The notes under the pieces are model-generated. The model searched no databases. It was not told the origin of the DNA and was given only the letters and a program-made list of their open reading frames with translations. Shown piece by piece: positions 43,733 through 53,022 of a DNA stretch of 64,000 nt. Source of the stretch: Pseudoruegeria aquimaris. GTDB lineage: Bacteria > Pseudomonadota > Alphaproteobacteria > Rhodobacterales > Rhodobacteraceae. Numbering within the stretch: position 1 is the first letter of the stretch; the number at the start of each line of letters is the position of its first letter. The position numbers were made by a program, and so were the translations under genes. The stretch covers positions 62,001 to 126,000 of the forward strand of contig NZ_FWFQ01000002.1 of assembly GCF_900172235.1 (NCBI RefSeq), given 5' to 3'.

Positions 43733-43784
43733 CCCCCGCGCATCGGGCGCGCGCCCCTCACACTCCCCGGCAGCGCGCCCCTCT

Positions 43785-43812
43785 CCCTTCCCCTCTTCCG
43801 AGGGGGGAAGGG
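43785..43812 (+). other. Hairpin between nrtA and nrtB
   Basis: CCCTTCCCCTC and GAGGGGGGAAGGG form a long near-perfect stem with a four-base loop, 50 bases after nrtA and 45 before nrtB. It lacks a T-run. It could stabilise the nrtA message so that binding protein exceeds membrane subunits. Confidence 0.5.
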
Positions 43813-43857
43813 CCCAGGAACACCGAACCAGCCCAACGCCAGCAAAGGACACGGAAC

Positions 43858-44940
43858 ATGGCAACCGTCGATCCCGATTTCACCGCCGCCGAGGCCAAGG
43901 AGGCCCGCCGCGCCCGCCTCTTCACCCGCATCAACAAGGCCGACGCCTGGTTCAAGGTGCTGGGCCTCGCCTTCATCACGCCGATCCTGAAAGCCGCCGC
44001 AGGCGACAACCCGCGCGCCCAGATGAAGGAAATCTGGATGCTGCTCGGCGTGCCGCTGACCTCGATCCTGATCTTCCTGATGGTCTGGGCCAACCTCGCG
44101 CCCAAAGTGCAGACCTCGCTCGGCGCCATCCCCGGCCCGGCGCAGGTCTGGGAGCAGGTGATCAACCTGCATGAAGACGCGCAGCGCACCAGCGCCAAGC
44201 GCGACGCCTTCTACGAACGCCAGGAAGAGCGCAACGCCAAGCTGGAGGCCGAAGGCAAATCCGACAAGGTGAAGTGGCGCACCTTCACCGGCAAGCCGAC
44301 CTACTACGACCAGATCTGGACCTCGATCAAAACCGTCTTCTTCGGCTTCCTGCTGGCCACCATCGTCGCCGTGCCGCTGGGCATCGCCGCGGGCCTTTCG
44401 CCGGTGGCCAATGCCGCGATCAACCCGATGATCCAGATCTTCAAGCCGGTCTCGCCCCTTGCCTGGCTGCCGATCGTGACGATGGTCGTCTCGGCGCTCT
44501 ACACCACCAACGACGGGCTCTTCACCAAGAGCTTCCTGAACTCCGCCATCACCGTGACGCTCTGCTCGCTCTGGCCGACGCTGATCAACACCGCGCTCGG
44601 CGTGGCCTCCATCGACAAGGATCTTGTGAACGTTTCCAAGGTCTTGAAGATGAACACCTGGACCAAGATCACCAAGCTGGTGCTGCCCTCTGCCCTGCCG
44701 CTGATCTTCACCGGCCTGCGGCTTTCGCTGGGTGTGGGCTGGATGGTGCTGATCGCCGCCGAGATGCTGGCGCAGAACCCGGGGCTCGGCAAATTCGTCT
44801 GGGACGAGTTCCAGAACGGCTCCAGCCAGTCGCTCGCCAAGATCATGGTGGCCGTCTTCACCATCGGCATCATCGGCTTCCTGCTGGACCGCCTGATGTA
44901 TGCGATCCAGTCCATGTTCACCTTCTCCAACAACCGGTGA
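43858..44940 (+). CDS. nrtB: Nitrate ABC transporter permease NrtB
   Basis: This 360-residue protein has a membrane segment near residue 60-80 (MLLGVPLTSILIFLMVWA), a charged soluble stretch of about 70 residues (about 95-150), and then the five-segment permease core. The EAA loop lies near VNVSKVLKMNTWTKITKLVLP. Length and layout suit NrtB/TauC-like permeases, somewhat longer than the ~280 typical for cyanobacteria because of the soluble insert. It transports nitrate across the inner membrane, powered by NrtCD encoded five bases downstream. Confidence 0.93.
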   Translation: MATVDPDFTAAEAKEARRARLFTRINKADAWFKVLGLAFITPILKAAAGDNPRAQMKEIWMLLGVPLTSILIFLMVWANLAPKVQTSLGAIPGPAQVWEQVINLHEDAQRTSAKRDAFYERQEERNAKLEAEGKSDKVKWRTFTGKPTYYDQIWTSIKTVFFGFLLATIVAVPLGIAAGLSPVANAAINPMIQIFKPVSPLAWLPIVTMVVSALYTTNDGLFTKSFLNSAITVTLCSLWPTLINTALGVASIDKDLVNVSKVLKMNTWTKITKLVLPSALPLIFTGLRLSLGVGWMVLIAAEMLAQNPGLGKFVWDEFQNGSSQSLAKIMVAVFTIGIIGFLLDRLMYAIQSMFTFSNNR

Positions 44941-44945
44941 TCGCC

Positions 44946-46610
44946 ATGGGTATTCTCGAACTGAAGAACGTTTCCAAGAGCTTCGGCGAAGGCACCGCGA
45001 AGACCGACGTGCTGAAGTCCATCGACCTGAGCGTGAAGGAGGGCGAGTTCCTCGTCCTTCTCGGCTTCTCCGGCACCGGCAAGACGACGCTGATCAACCT
45101 GATGAGCGGGTTGGAAAAGCCCACGAGCGGCGAAGTCACCTTCAAGGGCAAGCCGATCACCGGCCCCGGCCCGGAGCGCGGCGTGATCTTCCAGAGCTAT
45201 TCGCTCATGCCCTGGCTCACGGTCAACGGCAACGTGGGCCTCGCGGTGGACACGATGTTCCCCGAGCTTTCAAAGAAGGAACGCGCCGATAAGGTGGCGC
45301 ATTACGTGAAGATGGTGGGCCTCGGCCACGCCGCCACGCGCCGCCCGGCGGAGCTATCGGGCGGGATGCGCCAGCGGGTCAACGTGGCGCGCGCCCTGGC
45401 GATGGACCCGGAAATGCTGCTCCTGGACGAGCCGCTCTCCGCGCTCGACGCCCTCACCCGCGCCAACCTCGCCGATGAGATCGTCAACATCTGGGAGACC
45501 GACAAGAAGACCTGCGTGCTGATCACCAACGATGTGGATGAAGCCATCATCATGGGCGACCGCATCATCGCGCTGAACCCGGACGGCACGTTGGGCAAGG
45601 CATTCGAGGTCAACATCCCGCGCCCGCGCGACCGGATGGAGATGAACGACAGCCCGCTCTTCAAGCGCCTGCGCGCCGATGTCACCAAATACCTGATGGA
45701 CGTGGGCATCGAGGCGAAGGTCGAAGGCAGCCGCACCCTGCCCGACGTGACCCCGATCCACGGCGTGCCGGTGGCCGTCGCCGAGGCGCAGAAAGGGATG
45801 ATCGACCGCAACTTCCTCGATTTTTCCCAGCTGCACAAAGTCTACCCGACGCCGAAGGGCCCGCTCACCGTGGTGGAGGATTTCAACCTCAAGCTCAACC
45901 GGGGCGAATTCATCTCGCTCATCGGCCACTCGGGCTGCGGCAAATCCACCGTTCTCACCATGGCCGCCGGGCTCAACGAGATCTCCAAGGGCGCGATCCG
46001 GCTGGATGGCCGCCACGTGGAAGGGGCGGATCCGGAGCGCGCGGTGGTGTTCCAGTCGCCGAACCTCTTCCCCTGGCTCACGGCGCGGGAGAACTGCGCG
46101 ATCGGTGTGGACAAGGTCTACCCCAACGCCAGCCGCGCCGAGAAACAGGACGTGGTGGATTACTACCTTGAGCGCGTCGGCTTGGCGGACGCGATGGACC
46201 GCCCGGCGCATTCCATGTCCAACGGCATGAAGCAGCGCGTCGGCATCGCGCGGGCCTTCGCGCTTTCGCCCAAGCTGCTGCTGCTGGACGAGCCATTCGG
46301 GATGCTGGACAGCCTCACCCGCTGGGAGCTTCAGGAGGTGCTGATGGAAGTCTGGGATCGCACCAAGGTCACCGCGATCTGCGTCACCCATGACGTGGAC
46401 GAAGCCATCCTGCTCGCCGACCGCGTGGTGATGATGACGAACGGCCCGCAGGCCACCATCGGCAAGATCGTGGACGTGGACCTGCCGCGCCCGCGCACGC
46501 GCCAGGCTCTGCTCGAACACCCAGACTACTACAACTTCCGCTCCGAAGTGCTCGATTTCCTTGAGGAATACGAACACGGCTCCACCAGCAAAAAGAAGGA
46601 CGCAGCCTAA
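44946..46610 (+). CDS. nrtCD: Nitrate ABC transporter, two fused ATPase domains (NrtC/D type)
   Basis: This 554-residue protein contains two complete ABC ATPase domains. Domain 1 (about 1-240) has Walker A GFSGTGKTT, signature LSGGMRQRV and Walker B LLLDEPLSALDA. Domain 2 (about 290-540) has GHSGCGKST, the divergent signature MSNGMKQRV and LLLDEPFGMLD. Neither is fused to a sensor domain, unlike cyanobacterial NrtC. The H-loop of domain 1 is unusual: ITNDVDEA replaces THD, while domain 2 keeps VTHDVDEA. So one of the two sites may hydrolyse ATP poorly. The TAA stop overlaps the nirB ATG by one base. Confidence 0.92.
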   Translation: MGILELKNVSKSFGEGTAKTDVLKSIDLSVKEGEFLVLLGFSGTGKTTLINLMSGLEKPTSGEVTFKGKPITGPGPERGVIFQSYSLMPWLTVNGNVGLAVDTMFPELSKKERADKVAHYVKMVGLGHAATRRPAELSGGMRQRVNVARALAMDPEMLLLDEPLSALDALTRANLADEIVNIWETDKKTCVLITNDVDEAIIMGDRIIALNPDGTLGKAFEVNIPRPRDRMEMNDSPLFKRLRADVTKYLMDVGIEAKVEGSRTLPDVTPIHGVPVAVAEAQKGMIDRNFLDFSQLHKVYPTPKGPLTVVEDFNLKLNRGEFISLIGHSGCGKSTVLTMAAGLNEISKGAIRLDGRHVEGADPERAVVFQSPNLFPWLTARENCAIGVDKVYPNASRAEKQDVVDYYLERVGLADAMDRPAHSMSNGMKQRVGIARAFALSPKLLLLDEPFGMLDSLTRWELQEVLMEVWDRTKVTAICVTHDVDEAILLADRVVMMTNGPQATIGKIVDVDLPRPRTRQALLEHPDYYNFRSEVLDFLEEYEHGSTSKKKDAA

Positions 46611-49063
46611 TGCCTAAGCAGAACCTCGTGATCATCGGGGCGGGCATGGCCTCGGGGCGCGCGCTGGAAGACCTCCTCGCGCTCGCACCGGATGCCTATG
46701 ACGTCACGCTCTTCAACGCCGAACCGCGCGGCAACTACAACCGCATCATGCTCTCCCCGGTGCTGTCGGGCGAGAAGTGCTATGAAGACATCGTGATCCA
46801 TACCGCCGAATGGTATGAAGAAAACGGTGTAACCTGCCGGTTCGGCGAGAAAATCGCCAAGGTGGACCGTGCCCGCAAGGTGGTGGTCTCCGAAACCGGC
46901 GAGGAAGTGCCCTACGACAAGCTGATCTTCGGCACCGGCTCCAACCCCTTCATCATTCCGCTGCCCGGCCATGACCTTGAGGGCGTCATCGCCTACCGCG
47001 ATCTCGAAGACACGAACACCATGATCGCACTGGGCGAAAAGCCCGGCGCGAAAGCCGTGGTGATCGGCGGCGGCCTGCTTGGGCTGGAGGCCGCCGCCGG
47101 ACTTGCCTTGCGCGGTGTCGACGTGACGGTGGTGCACATCATGGGCCACCTGATGGAGCGCCAGCTCGACGAGGCCGCCGGCTACCTTCTGCGCAAGGCG
47201 CTGGTGGACAAGGGCATCAAGGTGATGTGCTCGGCCAACTCCAAGGAGATCCTCGGCGAGAACGGCCGGGTGAAGGCGCTGCGGCTGGAGGACGGCACCG
47301 AACTGCCCTGCGATCTGCTGGTGATGGCGGTGGGCATCCGCCCCAACATCGCGCTGGCGCAGGAGGCCGGGCTCGCCACCGGGCGCGGCATCCACGTGGA
47401 CGACCAGATGGTCACCTCGGATCCCGACATCTACGCCGTGGGGGAATGCGTTGAGCATGACGGCGCGGTCTTCGGCCTCGTCGCGCCCCTCTACGATCAG
47501 GCCAGGGTGCTGGCGAAAACACTGGTGGGCGAAGAGGCAAAATTCGTCCAGAAGGAGCTTTCGACCAAGCTGAAGGTCACCGGCTGCGATCTGTTCTCCG
47601 CCGGGGATTTCGCCGAAGGCGAGGGCCGCGAGGACATCGTGCTGCGCGATCCGGCCCGCGGCGTCTACCGCCGCCTCGTGATCGAGAACGACCGGATCGT
47701 CGGCGCGGTGATGTATGGCGATACCGCCGACAGCAACTGGTTCTTCGGCCTGATCAAGGACGGCACGGACATCAGCGAGATGCGCGATACGCTCATCTTC
47801 GGCCCGGCCTACCAGGGGGGCGAACCGCTGGACCCTATGGCGGCCGTTGCAGCCTTACCGGATGACGCGGAGATCTGCGGCTGCAACGGCGTATGCAAGG
47901 GTGACATCGTGGCGGCCATCCAGGCCGGCGCCCACGATCTGGGGGCCGTCCGCGCCACCACGAAGGCCTCGGCCTCCTGCGGGACGTGCACCGGCCTCGT
48001 GGAGCAGGTGCTGGGCGCAACCCTCGGGGATGATTTCGTGATTCCGGCTGCGCAGGGCATGTGCGGCTGCACCGATCTGAGCCACGAGGACGTGCGCCGC
48101 ATGATCAAGTCGCAGGAGCTGAAAAGCCAGCAGGCCGTCTGGCAGGCCTGCGGCTGGAAGACGGTGAACGGCTGCCATGTCTGCCGCCCAGCGGTGAACT
48201 ACTACCTGCTGGCCGACTGGCCGCTCGACTACCAGGACGATCCGCAGAGCCGCTTCGTCAACGAGCGCAACCACGCCAACATCCAGAAGGACGGCACCTA
48301 CTCCGTGGTGCCGCGCATGTGGGGCGGCATCACCACCCCCGCCGAGCTGCGCGCCATCGCGGATGCGGCGGAGAAATACAACGTGCCGACGGTGAAGGTG
48401 ACAGGCGGCCAGCGGATCGACCTGCTGGGCGTGAAGAAGGAAGATCTTCCGGCCATGTGGTACGATCTGAACCAGGCCGGGCTGGTGTCTGGCCACGCCT
48501 ATTCCAAGGGCCTTCGCACGGTGAAAACCTGCGTCGGCAAGGAGCACTGCCGCTTCGGCACGCAGGATTCCACCGGCCTCGGCATCAAGCTCGAAAAGCT
48601 TCTCTGGGGCTCCTGGACGCCGCACAAGGTGAAGCTCGGCGTCTCGGGCTGCCCGCGCAACTGCGCCGAAGCCACCTGCAAGGACGTGGGCATCGTCTGC
48701 GTGGACTCGGGCTTCGAGGTCTCCGTCGCCGGGGCCGCCGGGATGGACGTGAAGGAAACCGAGCTTCTGGCCAAGGTCGCCACCGAGGAAGAGGCCATCG
48801 CGCTGACCACCGCCTTCATCCAGCTCTACCGCGAGAACGCGAAATACCTCGATCGCGGCTACAAATGGGTCGCGAAAGTGGGCCTCGACTGGGTGAAGGA
48901 ACAGATCGTCGAGGATCTGGAAAACCGCACCGCGCTGGTGGAGCGGTTCGAGATCAGCCAGTCGATCTACCGCAAGGATCCCTGGGCCGAGCAGGCCACC
49001 CCCGACTACCGGGAAAAGAAATGGAACCCCATCGCAGATCTCACGCTGGAGGCCGCGGAATGA
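46610..49063 (+). CDS. nirB: Assimilatory nitrite reductase [NAD(P)H] large subunit NirB
   Basis: This 817-residue protein reduces nitrite to ammonium with six electrons from NAD(P)H. The order is the FAD/NAD(P)H domain (about 1-320, GxGxxS start VIIGAGMASGRALEDL and NAD motif VVIGGGLLGLEAA near 145), a BFD-like [2Fe-2S] domain (about 420-480, CGCNGVCKGDI and ASCGTCTGLVEQ) and the sulfite/nitrite reductase siroheme domain. The siroheme-[4Fe-4S] cysteines are TCVGKEHCRFG near 640 and SGCPRNCAEATCKD near 680. It overlaps nrtCD by one base and nirD by four. Confidence 0.97.
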   Translation: MPKQNLVIIGAGMASGRALEDLLALAPDAYDVTLFNAEPRGNYNRIMLSPVLSGEKCYEDIVIHTAEWYEENGVTCRFGEKIAKVDRARKVVVSETGEEVPYDKLIFGTGSNPFIIPLPGHDLEGVIAYRDLEDTNTMIALGEKPGAKAVVIGGGLLGLEAAAGLALRGVDVTVVHIMGHLMERQLDEAAGYLLRKALVDKGIKVMCSANSKEILGENGRVKALRLEDGTELPCDLLVMAVGIRPNIALAQEAGLATGRGIHVDDQMVTSDPDIYAVGECVEHDGAVFGLVAPLYDQARVLAKTLVGEEAKFVQKELSTKLKVTGCDLFSAGDFAEGEGREDIVLRDPARGVYRRLVIENDRIVGAVMYGDTADSNWFFGLIKDGTDISEMRDTLIFGPAYQGGEPLDPMAAVAALPDDAEICGCNGVCKGDIVAAIQAGAHDLGAVRATTKASASCGTCTGLVEQVLGATLGDDFVIPAAQGMCGCTDLSHEDVRRMIKSQELKSQQAVWQACGWKTVNGCHVCRPAVNYYLLADWPLDYQDDPQSRFVNERNHANIQKDGTYSVVPRMWGGITTPAELRAIADAAEKYNVPTVKVTGGQRIDLLGVKKEDLPAMWYDLNQAGLVSGHAYSKGLRTVKTCVGKEHCRFGTQDSTGLGIKLEKLLWGSWTPHKVKLGVSGCPRNCAEATCKDVGIVCVDSGFEVSVAGAAGMDVKETELLAKVATEEEAIALTTAFIQLYRENAKYLDRGYKWVAKVGLDWVKEQIVEDLENRTALVERFEISQSIYRKDPWAEQATPDYREKKWNPIADLTLEAAE

Positions 49064-49395
49064 GCTGGATCGACATCGGCAGCATCGAAGACATCCCCGT
49101 GCGCGGCGCGCGCGTTCTGAAGACCCGCATGGGCTGCGTGGCCGTGTTCCGCACCTCGGAGGCGGAGGTCTTCGCGGTGGACGACACCTGCCCCCACAAG
49201 CAGGGCCCCCTGAGCGAGGGCATCGTGCACGGCAAGGCCGTCACCTGCCCGCTGCACAACTGGGTGTTCTCGCTCGAAACCGGGATGGCGCAGGGGGCCG
49301 ACGAGGGCTCCATCGCCACCTATCCGACGATGGTGGAGAACGGGCGCATCCTGATCTCGGCGGATGCGCTCCAGGCACGGGTGGCGGCGGAATGA
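49060..49395 (+). CDS. nirD: Nitrite reductase small subunit NirD (Rieske-like)
   Basis: This 111-residue protein has a complete Rieske pattern: CPHKQG near residue 46 and CPLHNW near 66, so it may keep a [2Fe-2S] cluster, whereas many NirD proteins have lost the ligands. It partners NirB in NAD(P)H-dependent nitrite reduction. It overlaps both nirB upstream and nasA downstream by four bases, so the reductases are translationally coupled. Confidence 0.94.
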   Translation: MSWIDIGSIEDIPVRGARVLKTRMGCVAVFRTSEAEVFAVDDTCPHKQGPLSEGIVHGKAVTCPLHNWVFSLETGMAQGADEGSIATYPTMVENGRILISADALQARVAAE

Positions 49396-52007
49396 CCGCC
49401 CCCACCTGCACCACCTGCCCCTACTGCGGGGTCGGCTGCGGGGTCATCGCCCCGCAGGCCGCGGGCGGCGCGGTGGCGGGCGATCCCGCGCATCCCGCGA
49501 ATTTCGGGCGGCTCTGCTCGAAGGGCTCGGCGCTCGGCGAGACCCTCGATCTCGAGGGCCGTCTTCTCGCCCCGCAGATCGCGGGCCGGGACGCTAGCTG
49601 GGAGGAGGCGCTCGATCTGGTTGCGGGCAAGTTCGCGCAAGCGGTGGCCGACCATGGCCCCGACAGCGTGGCGCTCTACGTGTCCGGCCAGTTGCTGACC
49701 GAGGACTACTACGTCGCCAACAAGCTGATGAAGGGCTACATCGGCTCGGCCAACATCGACACGAATTCAAGGCTCTGCATGGCCTCCTCCGTGGCCGGTC
49801 ACAAGCGCGCCTTCGGCACCGACACGGTGCCCGGCACCTACGAGGATCTGGAAGAGGCCGACGTGCTGGTGCTCGTCGGCAGCAACCTCGCCTGGTGCCA
49901 CCCCGTGCTGTTCCAGCGCGTCGCCGCCGCCAAGGCCGCGCGGCCCCAGATGAAGGTGATCAACGTCGATCCCCGCCGCACGGCGACCTCCGATCTGGCG
50001 GATCTGCACCTTGCGATCCGCCCCGACGGTGACGCTGCGCTGTTCAACGGCCTGCTGGCCGAGATCGCCGACCGTGGCGCGGTGAACGCGGCCTATGTTT
50101 CCGCCCATGTGAACGGGTTCGACACGGCCCTCGCCGCCGCCCGTGCCTCCGACCCCCGCGACACCGGGTTGACGGCGGATGAGTTGGCCGCCTTCCACGA
50201 TCTCTGGATCGGCAGCGAGAAGGTCGTCACCGTCTATTCGCAGGGGGTGAACCAATCTGCCTGCGGCACCGACAAGGTGAACGCGATCCTGAACTGCCAC
50301 CTCGCCACGGGCCGCATCGGTCGGCCCGGCATGGGGCCGTTTTCCGTCACCGGTCAGCCAAACGCCATGGGCGGGCGCGAGGTGGGCGGGCTGGCCAACA
50401 TGCTCGCCAACCACCTCGATATCGAGAACGAAGCCCACCGCGCCGCGCTGCAGGGCTTCTGGAACAGCCCGACGATGGCCGCCAAGCCAGGCCTCAAGGC
50501 GGTGGACCTGTTCCGCGCCTGTGCCGATGGCAGGATCAAGGCGCTCTGGGTGATCTCCACCAACCCCGCCGTCTCCCTGCCCGAGGCGGAGGCGGTGGCC
50601 GAAGCGATCCGCAGCGTACCCTTCACCGTGGCCTCCGACATCACCGCCGCGACCGACACCAATGCCTGCTGCGACGTGCTGCTGCCCGCCACCGGCTGGG
50701 GCGAGAAATCCGGCACCGTCACCAATTCCGAGCGCCGGATTTCGCGCCAGCGCCCCTTCCTGCCCGCCCCCGGCGCCGCGCGGCCCGACTGGGCGATCCT
50801 CTGCGATGTGGCCGGGCGGATGGGCTTTGAGGGCTTCGACTACGCGGATGAAAGCGAGATCTTCGCAGAGTATGCCGCCAGCACGGCGCTTGCGCGCGAC
50901 TTCGGCAAGGATCTGGATCTGACCGGGCTCGCCGGCCTGAGCAAGGCGGAGTACGACGCGCTGGCCCCGGTGCAATGGCCGGTGCCCGAAACCGGCGCGC
51001 CCGGCGGCCGCTTCTTCGCGCAGGGCGGTTTCTTCCACCCGGACGGCAAGGCCAGGATGCTGCCGATCACGCCGCCCGCACATGGCGAAGACACGCACTA
51101 CCCCTTCCGCCTGAACACCGGCCGCATCCGCGATCAGTGGCACACGATGACGCGCACCGGCAAAACCGCGCGCCTCTCAAGCCACCTCGCCGAACCCTTC
51201 GCCGAGATCCACCCGGAAGACGCCATCGCCCACGGCATCCACGACGCCGATCTGGTTGACGTGACGAGCCCCACCGGCACCGCCCGCGTCCGCGCCCTGC
51301 TCACCACCCGCGTGCAGCGCGGCGCGATCTTCCTGCCGATGCACTGGACGGCCAGCTTCTCGGCCCCCGGCAAGGCCAACCCGGCGGTGGCGGGCGTGAC
51401 CGATCCCGTCTCGGGCCAGCCGGCGCTGAAAGGCAGCCGCGCCCGCATCAGCCGCTTCGCGGCGGCGTGGTATGGCTTCGCCGTCTCGGTGAACCGGATG
51501 CAGCCCGACCGCCCCTACTGGGCCGTGGCCCGCTGCGCCGGCGGCTGGCGCGCCGAGGTCGCCGGGCTGAAAACCCCCGCCGACTGGGAGGCCGAAGCCC
51601 GCCGGCTTCTTGGGCTTTCCGGCGGCACCGCCACCCTGCTGGAAGATCCCGCCACCGGCACCGCGCGTGTGGCCATCGAAGAAAACGGCCGCATCGCCGG
51701 GCTCTTCTTCGCCGCCCGCCAGCCCGTCGCCGTGGCCCGCAGCCACGCAGCACGCCTTCTGGGCAGCGAAACCAGCCCGCTCAAGGCGCTCGCTGGCCGC
51801 GCCGGCTCCGATCGCCCTGATCCCGGCGCCACGGTTTGCTCGTGTTTCGAAGTTGGGATAAACACCCTGAAGCTTGCCATCCAGGATGGGGCAACCACCG
51901 TTGCCAGCCTCGGGGAACGCACCTGCGCCGGAACCAACTGCGGCTCCTGCAAACCCGAGCTTCAAGCGCTGATTGACGCCGGTTTGCAGAAGGTGGCCGC
52001 CGAATGA
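49392..52007 (+). CDS. nasA: Assimilatory nitrate reductase catalytic subunit NasA
   Basis: This 871-residue cytoplasmic molybdoenzyme reduces nitrate to nitrite. It begins with the [4Fe-4S] cysteines (CTTCPYCGVGCGV and LCSKGSALG near 57) and then has the molybdopterin-guanine-dinucleotide domains (NIDTNSRLCMASSVAGHK near 127, GVNQSACGTDKVNAI near 285). The C-terminal molybdopterin-dinucleotide-binding region (LNTGRIRDQWHTMTRTGKT near 580) is followed by a BFD-like [2Fe-2S] domain (VCSCFEVG near 815 and TCAGTNCGSCKPE near 845). The BFD domain marks the Klebsiella-type NasA. No dedicated NasC/NasB electron-transfer subunit is encoded next to it. Confidence 0.96.
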   Translation: MTAPTCTTCPYCGVGCGVIAPQAAGGAVAGDPAHPANFGRLCSKGSALGETLDLEGRLLAPQIAGRDASWEEALDLVAGKFAQAVADHGPDSVALYVSGQLLTEDYYVANKLMKGYIGSANIDTNSRLCMASSVAGHKRAFGTDTVPGTYEDLEEADVLVLVGSNLAWCHPVLFQRVAAAKAARPQMKVINVDPRRTATSDLADLHLAIRPDGDAALFNGLLAEIADRGAVNAAYVSAHVNGFDTALAAARASDPRDTGLTADELAAFHDLWIGSEKVVTVYSQGVNQSACGTDKVNAILNCHLATGRIGRPGMGPFSVTGQPNAMGGREVGGLANMLANHLDIENEAHRAALQGFWNSPTMAAKPGLKAVDLFRACADGRIKALWVISTNPAVSLPEAEAVAEAIRSVPFTVASDITAATDTNACCDVLLPATGWGEKSGTVTNSERRISRQRPFLPAPGAARPDWAILCDVAGRMGFEGFDYADESEIFAEYAASTALARDFGKDLDLTGLAGLSKAEYDALAPVQWPVPETGAPGGRFFAQGGFFHPDGKARMLPITPPAHGEDTHYPFRLNTGRIRDQWHTMTRTGKTARLSSHLAEPFAEIHPEDAIAHGIHDADLVDVTSPTGTARVRALLTTRVQRGAIFLPMHWTASFSAPGKANPAVAGVTDPVSGQPALKGSRARISRFAAAWYGFAVSVNRMQPDRPYWAVARCAGGWRAEVAGLKTPADWEAEARRLLGLSGGTATLLEDPATGTARVAIEENGRIAGLFFAARQPVAVARSHAARLLGSETSPLKALAGRAGSDRPDPGATVCSCFEVGINTLKLAIQDGATTVASLGERTCAGTNCGSCKPELQALIDAGLQKVAAE

Positions 52008-52993
52008 GCCTTGGGCCTTATGTCCGCATCCTCGGGAGGGGCCCCGGCCGCTCCCGCTCCCTCACCCGCGAAGAGGCCCGTGCGGCCTTCGCGCTGATCC
52101 TCTCGGGCGAAGCCGCGCCCGAGGCCACGGGCGCGCTCCTGATGCTGATGCGCTTCAAGGGCGAAACCGCCGAGGAAATCGCGGGCTTCGTCGATGCCCT
52201 GCGCGCCACGCTCACCGATTGGCAGGGCCTGCCCGTTCGGCTTGACTGGCCCACCTACGCGGCCGGCCGCAGCCGCGGCCTGCCGTGGTTCCTCGCCGCG
52301 GCGAAACTGGTGGCGCAGGCCGGGGTGCCGGTGCTGATGCACGGCTGGAACTCGCACCAGAACCCGATCGCCTCCGTGCGCAACGCCCTGCCCGGCCTCG
52401 GCATTCCGTCCGTCGATACGCCCGAGGCCGCCGCGCGGGCGCTTGAGACGGCAGGCATCGCCTACGTGCCGCTGGAGAGCCTCTCCGCCGATGCCCTGCG
52501 CATCCTGCAACTGCGCGACGTGCTCAACCTGCGCTCGGCGGTGAACACCACGCTGCGGGTGCTGAACCCGGGCCTTGCCCCGGCTTCCGTGCAGGGCGTC
52601 TTCCACCCGCCCTACCGCGAACTGCAACAGGACGCGGGCCAGCTTCTGGGCCAGCAATCCTTGAGCGTCATCAAGGGCGGCGGCGGCGAGTTCGAACGCC
52701 ACCCGGCCAAGGCGGTGGCGCTCTACGGGCTCCGCGACGGCGCACCGTGGGAGGGCACCGCCGCCGCCCTCACCGAGACACCCACCCGCCTCGCCGATGG
52801 CCCCGAGGCCAGCAACCCGGGCGATCTGCCCGCCCTCTGGCGCGGCCAGCTTGCCGATCCCTTCGCCGAAGCCATCATCACCGGCACCGCCGCGCTGGCC
52901 CTGCACACCGCCGGCAAGGCCGCCACGCTGCGGGAGGCCGATGCCCTCGCCGCGGAACTCTGGGCCACGCGGCCCATCCCCGCCACCACCTGA
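52004..52993 (+). CDS. Glycosyltransferase-like protein of YbiB/TrpD2 family
   Basis: This 329-residue protein resembles anthranilate phosphoribosyltransferase. It has an N-terminal helical domain (LTREEARAAFALILSGEA near 25, EATGALLMLMRFKGETAEEI near 45) and the nucleoside-phosphorylase-like fold with YAAGRSRGLPWFL near 87, HGWNSHQNPI near 115 and VIKGGGGEFERH near 225. The tryptophan-pathway signature of real TrpD is missing. Its E. coli relative YbiB binds nucleic acids. It overlaps nasA by four bases and is followed by the cysG-like gene, so it is a true member of the nitrate operon although its role there is unknown. Confidence 0.85.
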   Translation: MSLGPYVRILGRGPGRSRSLTREEARAAFALILSGEAAPEATGALLMLMRFKGETAEEIAGFVDALRATLTDWQGLPVRLDWPTYAAGRSRGLPWFLAAAKLVAQAGVPVLMHGWNSHQNPIASVRNALPGLGIPSVDTPEAAARALETAGIAYVPLESLSADALRILQLRDVLNLRSAVNTTLRVLNPGLAPASVQGVFHPPYRELQQDAGQLLGQQSLSVIKGGGGEFERHPAKAVALYGLRDGAPWEGTAAALTETPTRLADGPEASNPGDLPALWRGQLADPFAEAIITGTAALALHTAGKAATLREADALAAELWATRPIPATT

Positions 52994-53022
52994 GCCACCA
53001 AGCCACCGCCAAGGAGCCCGCC

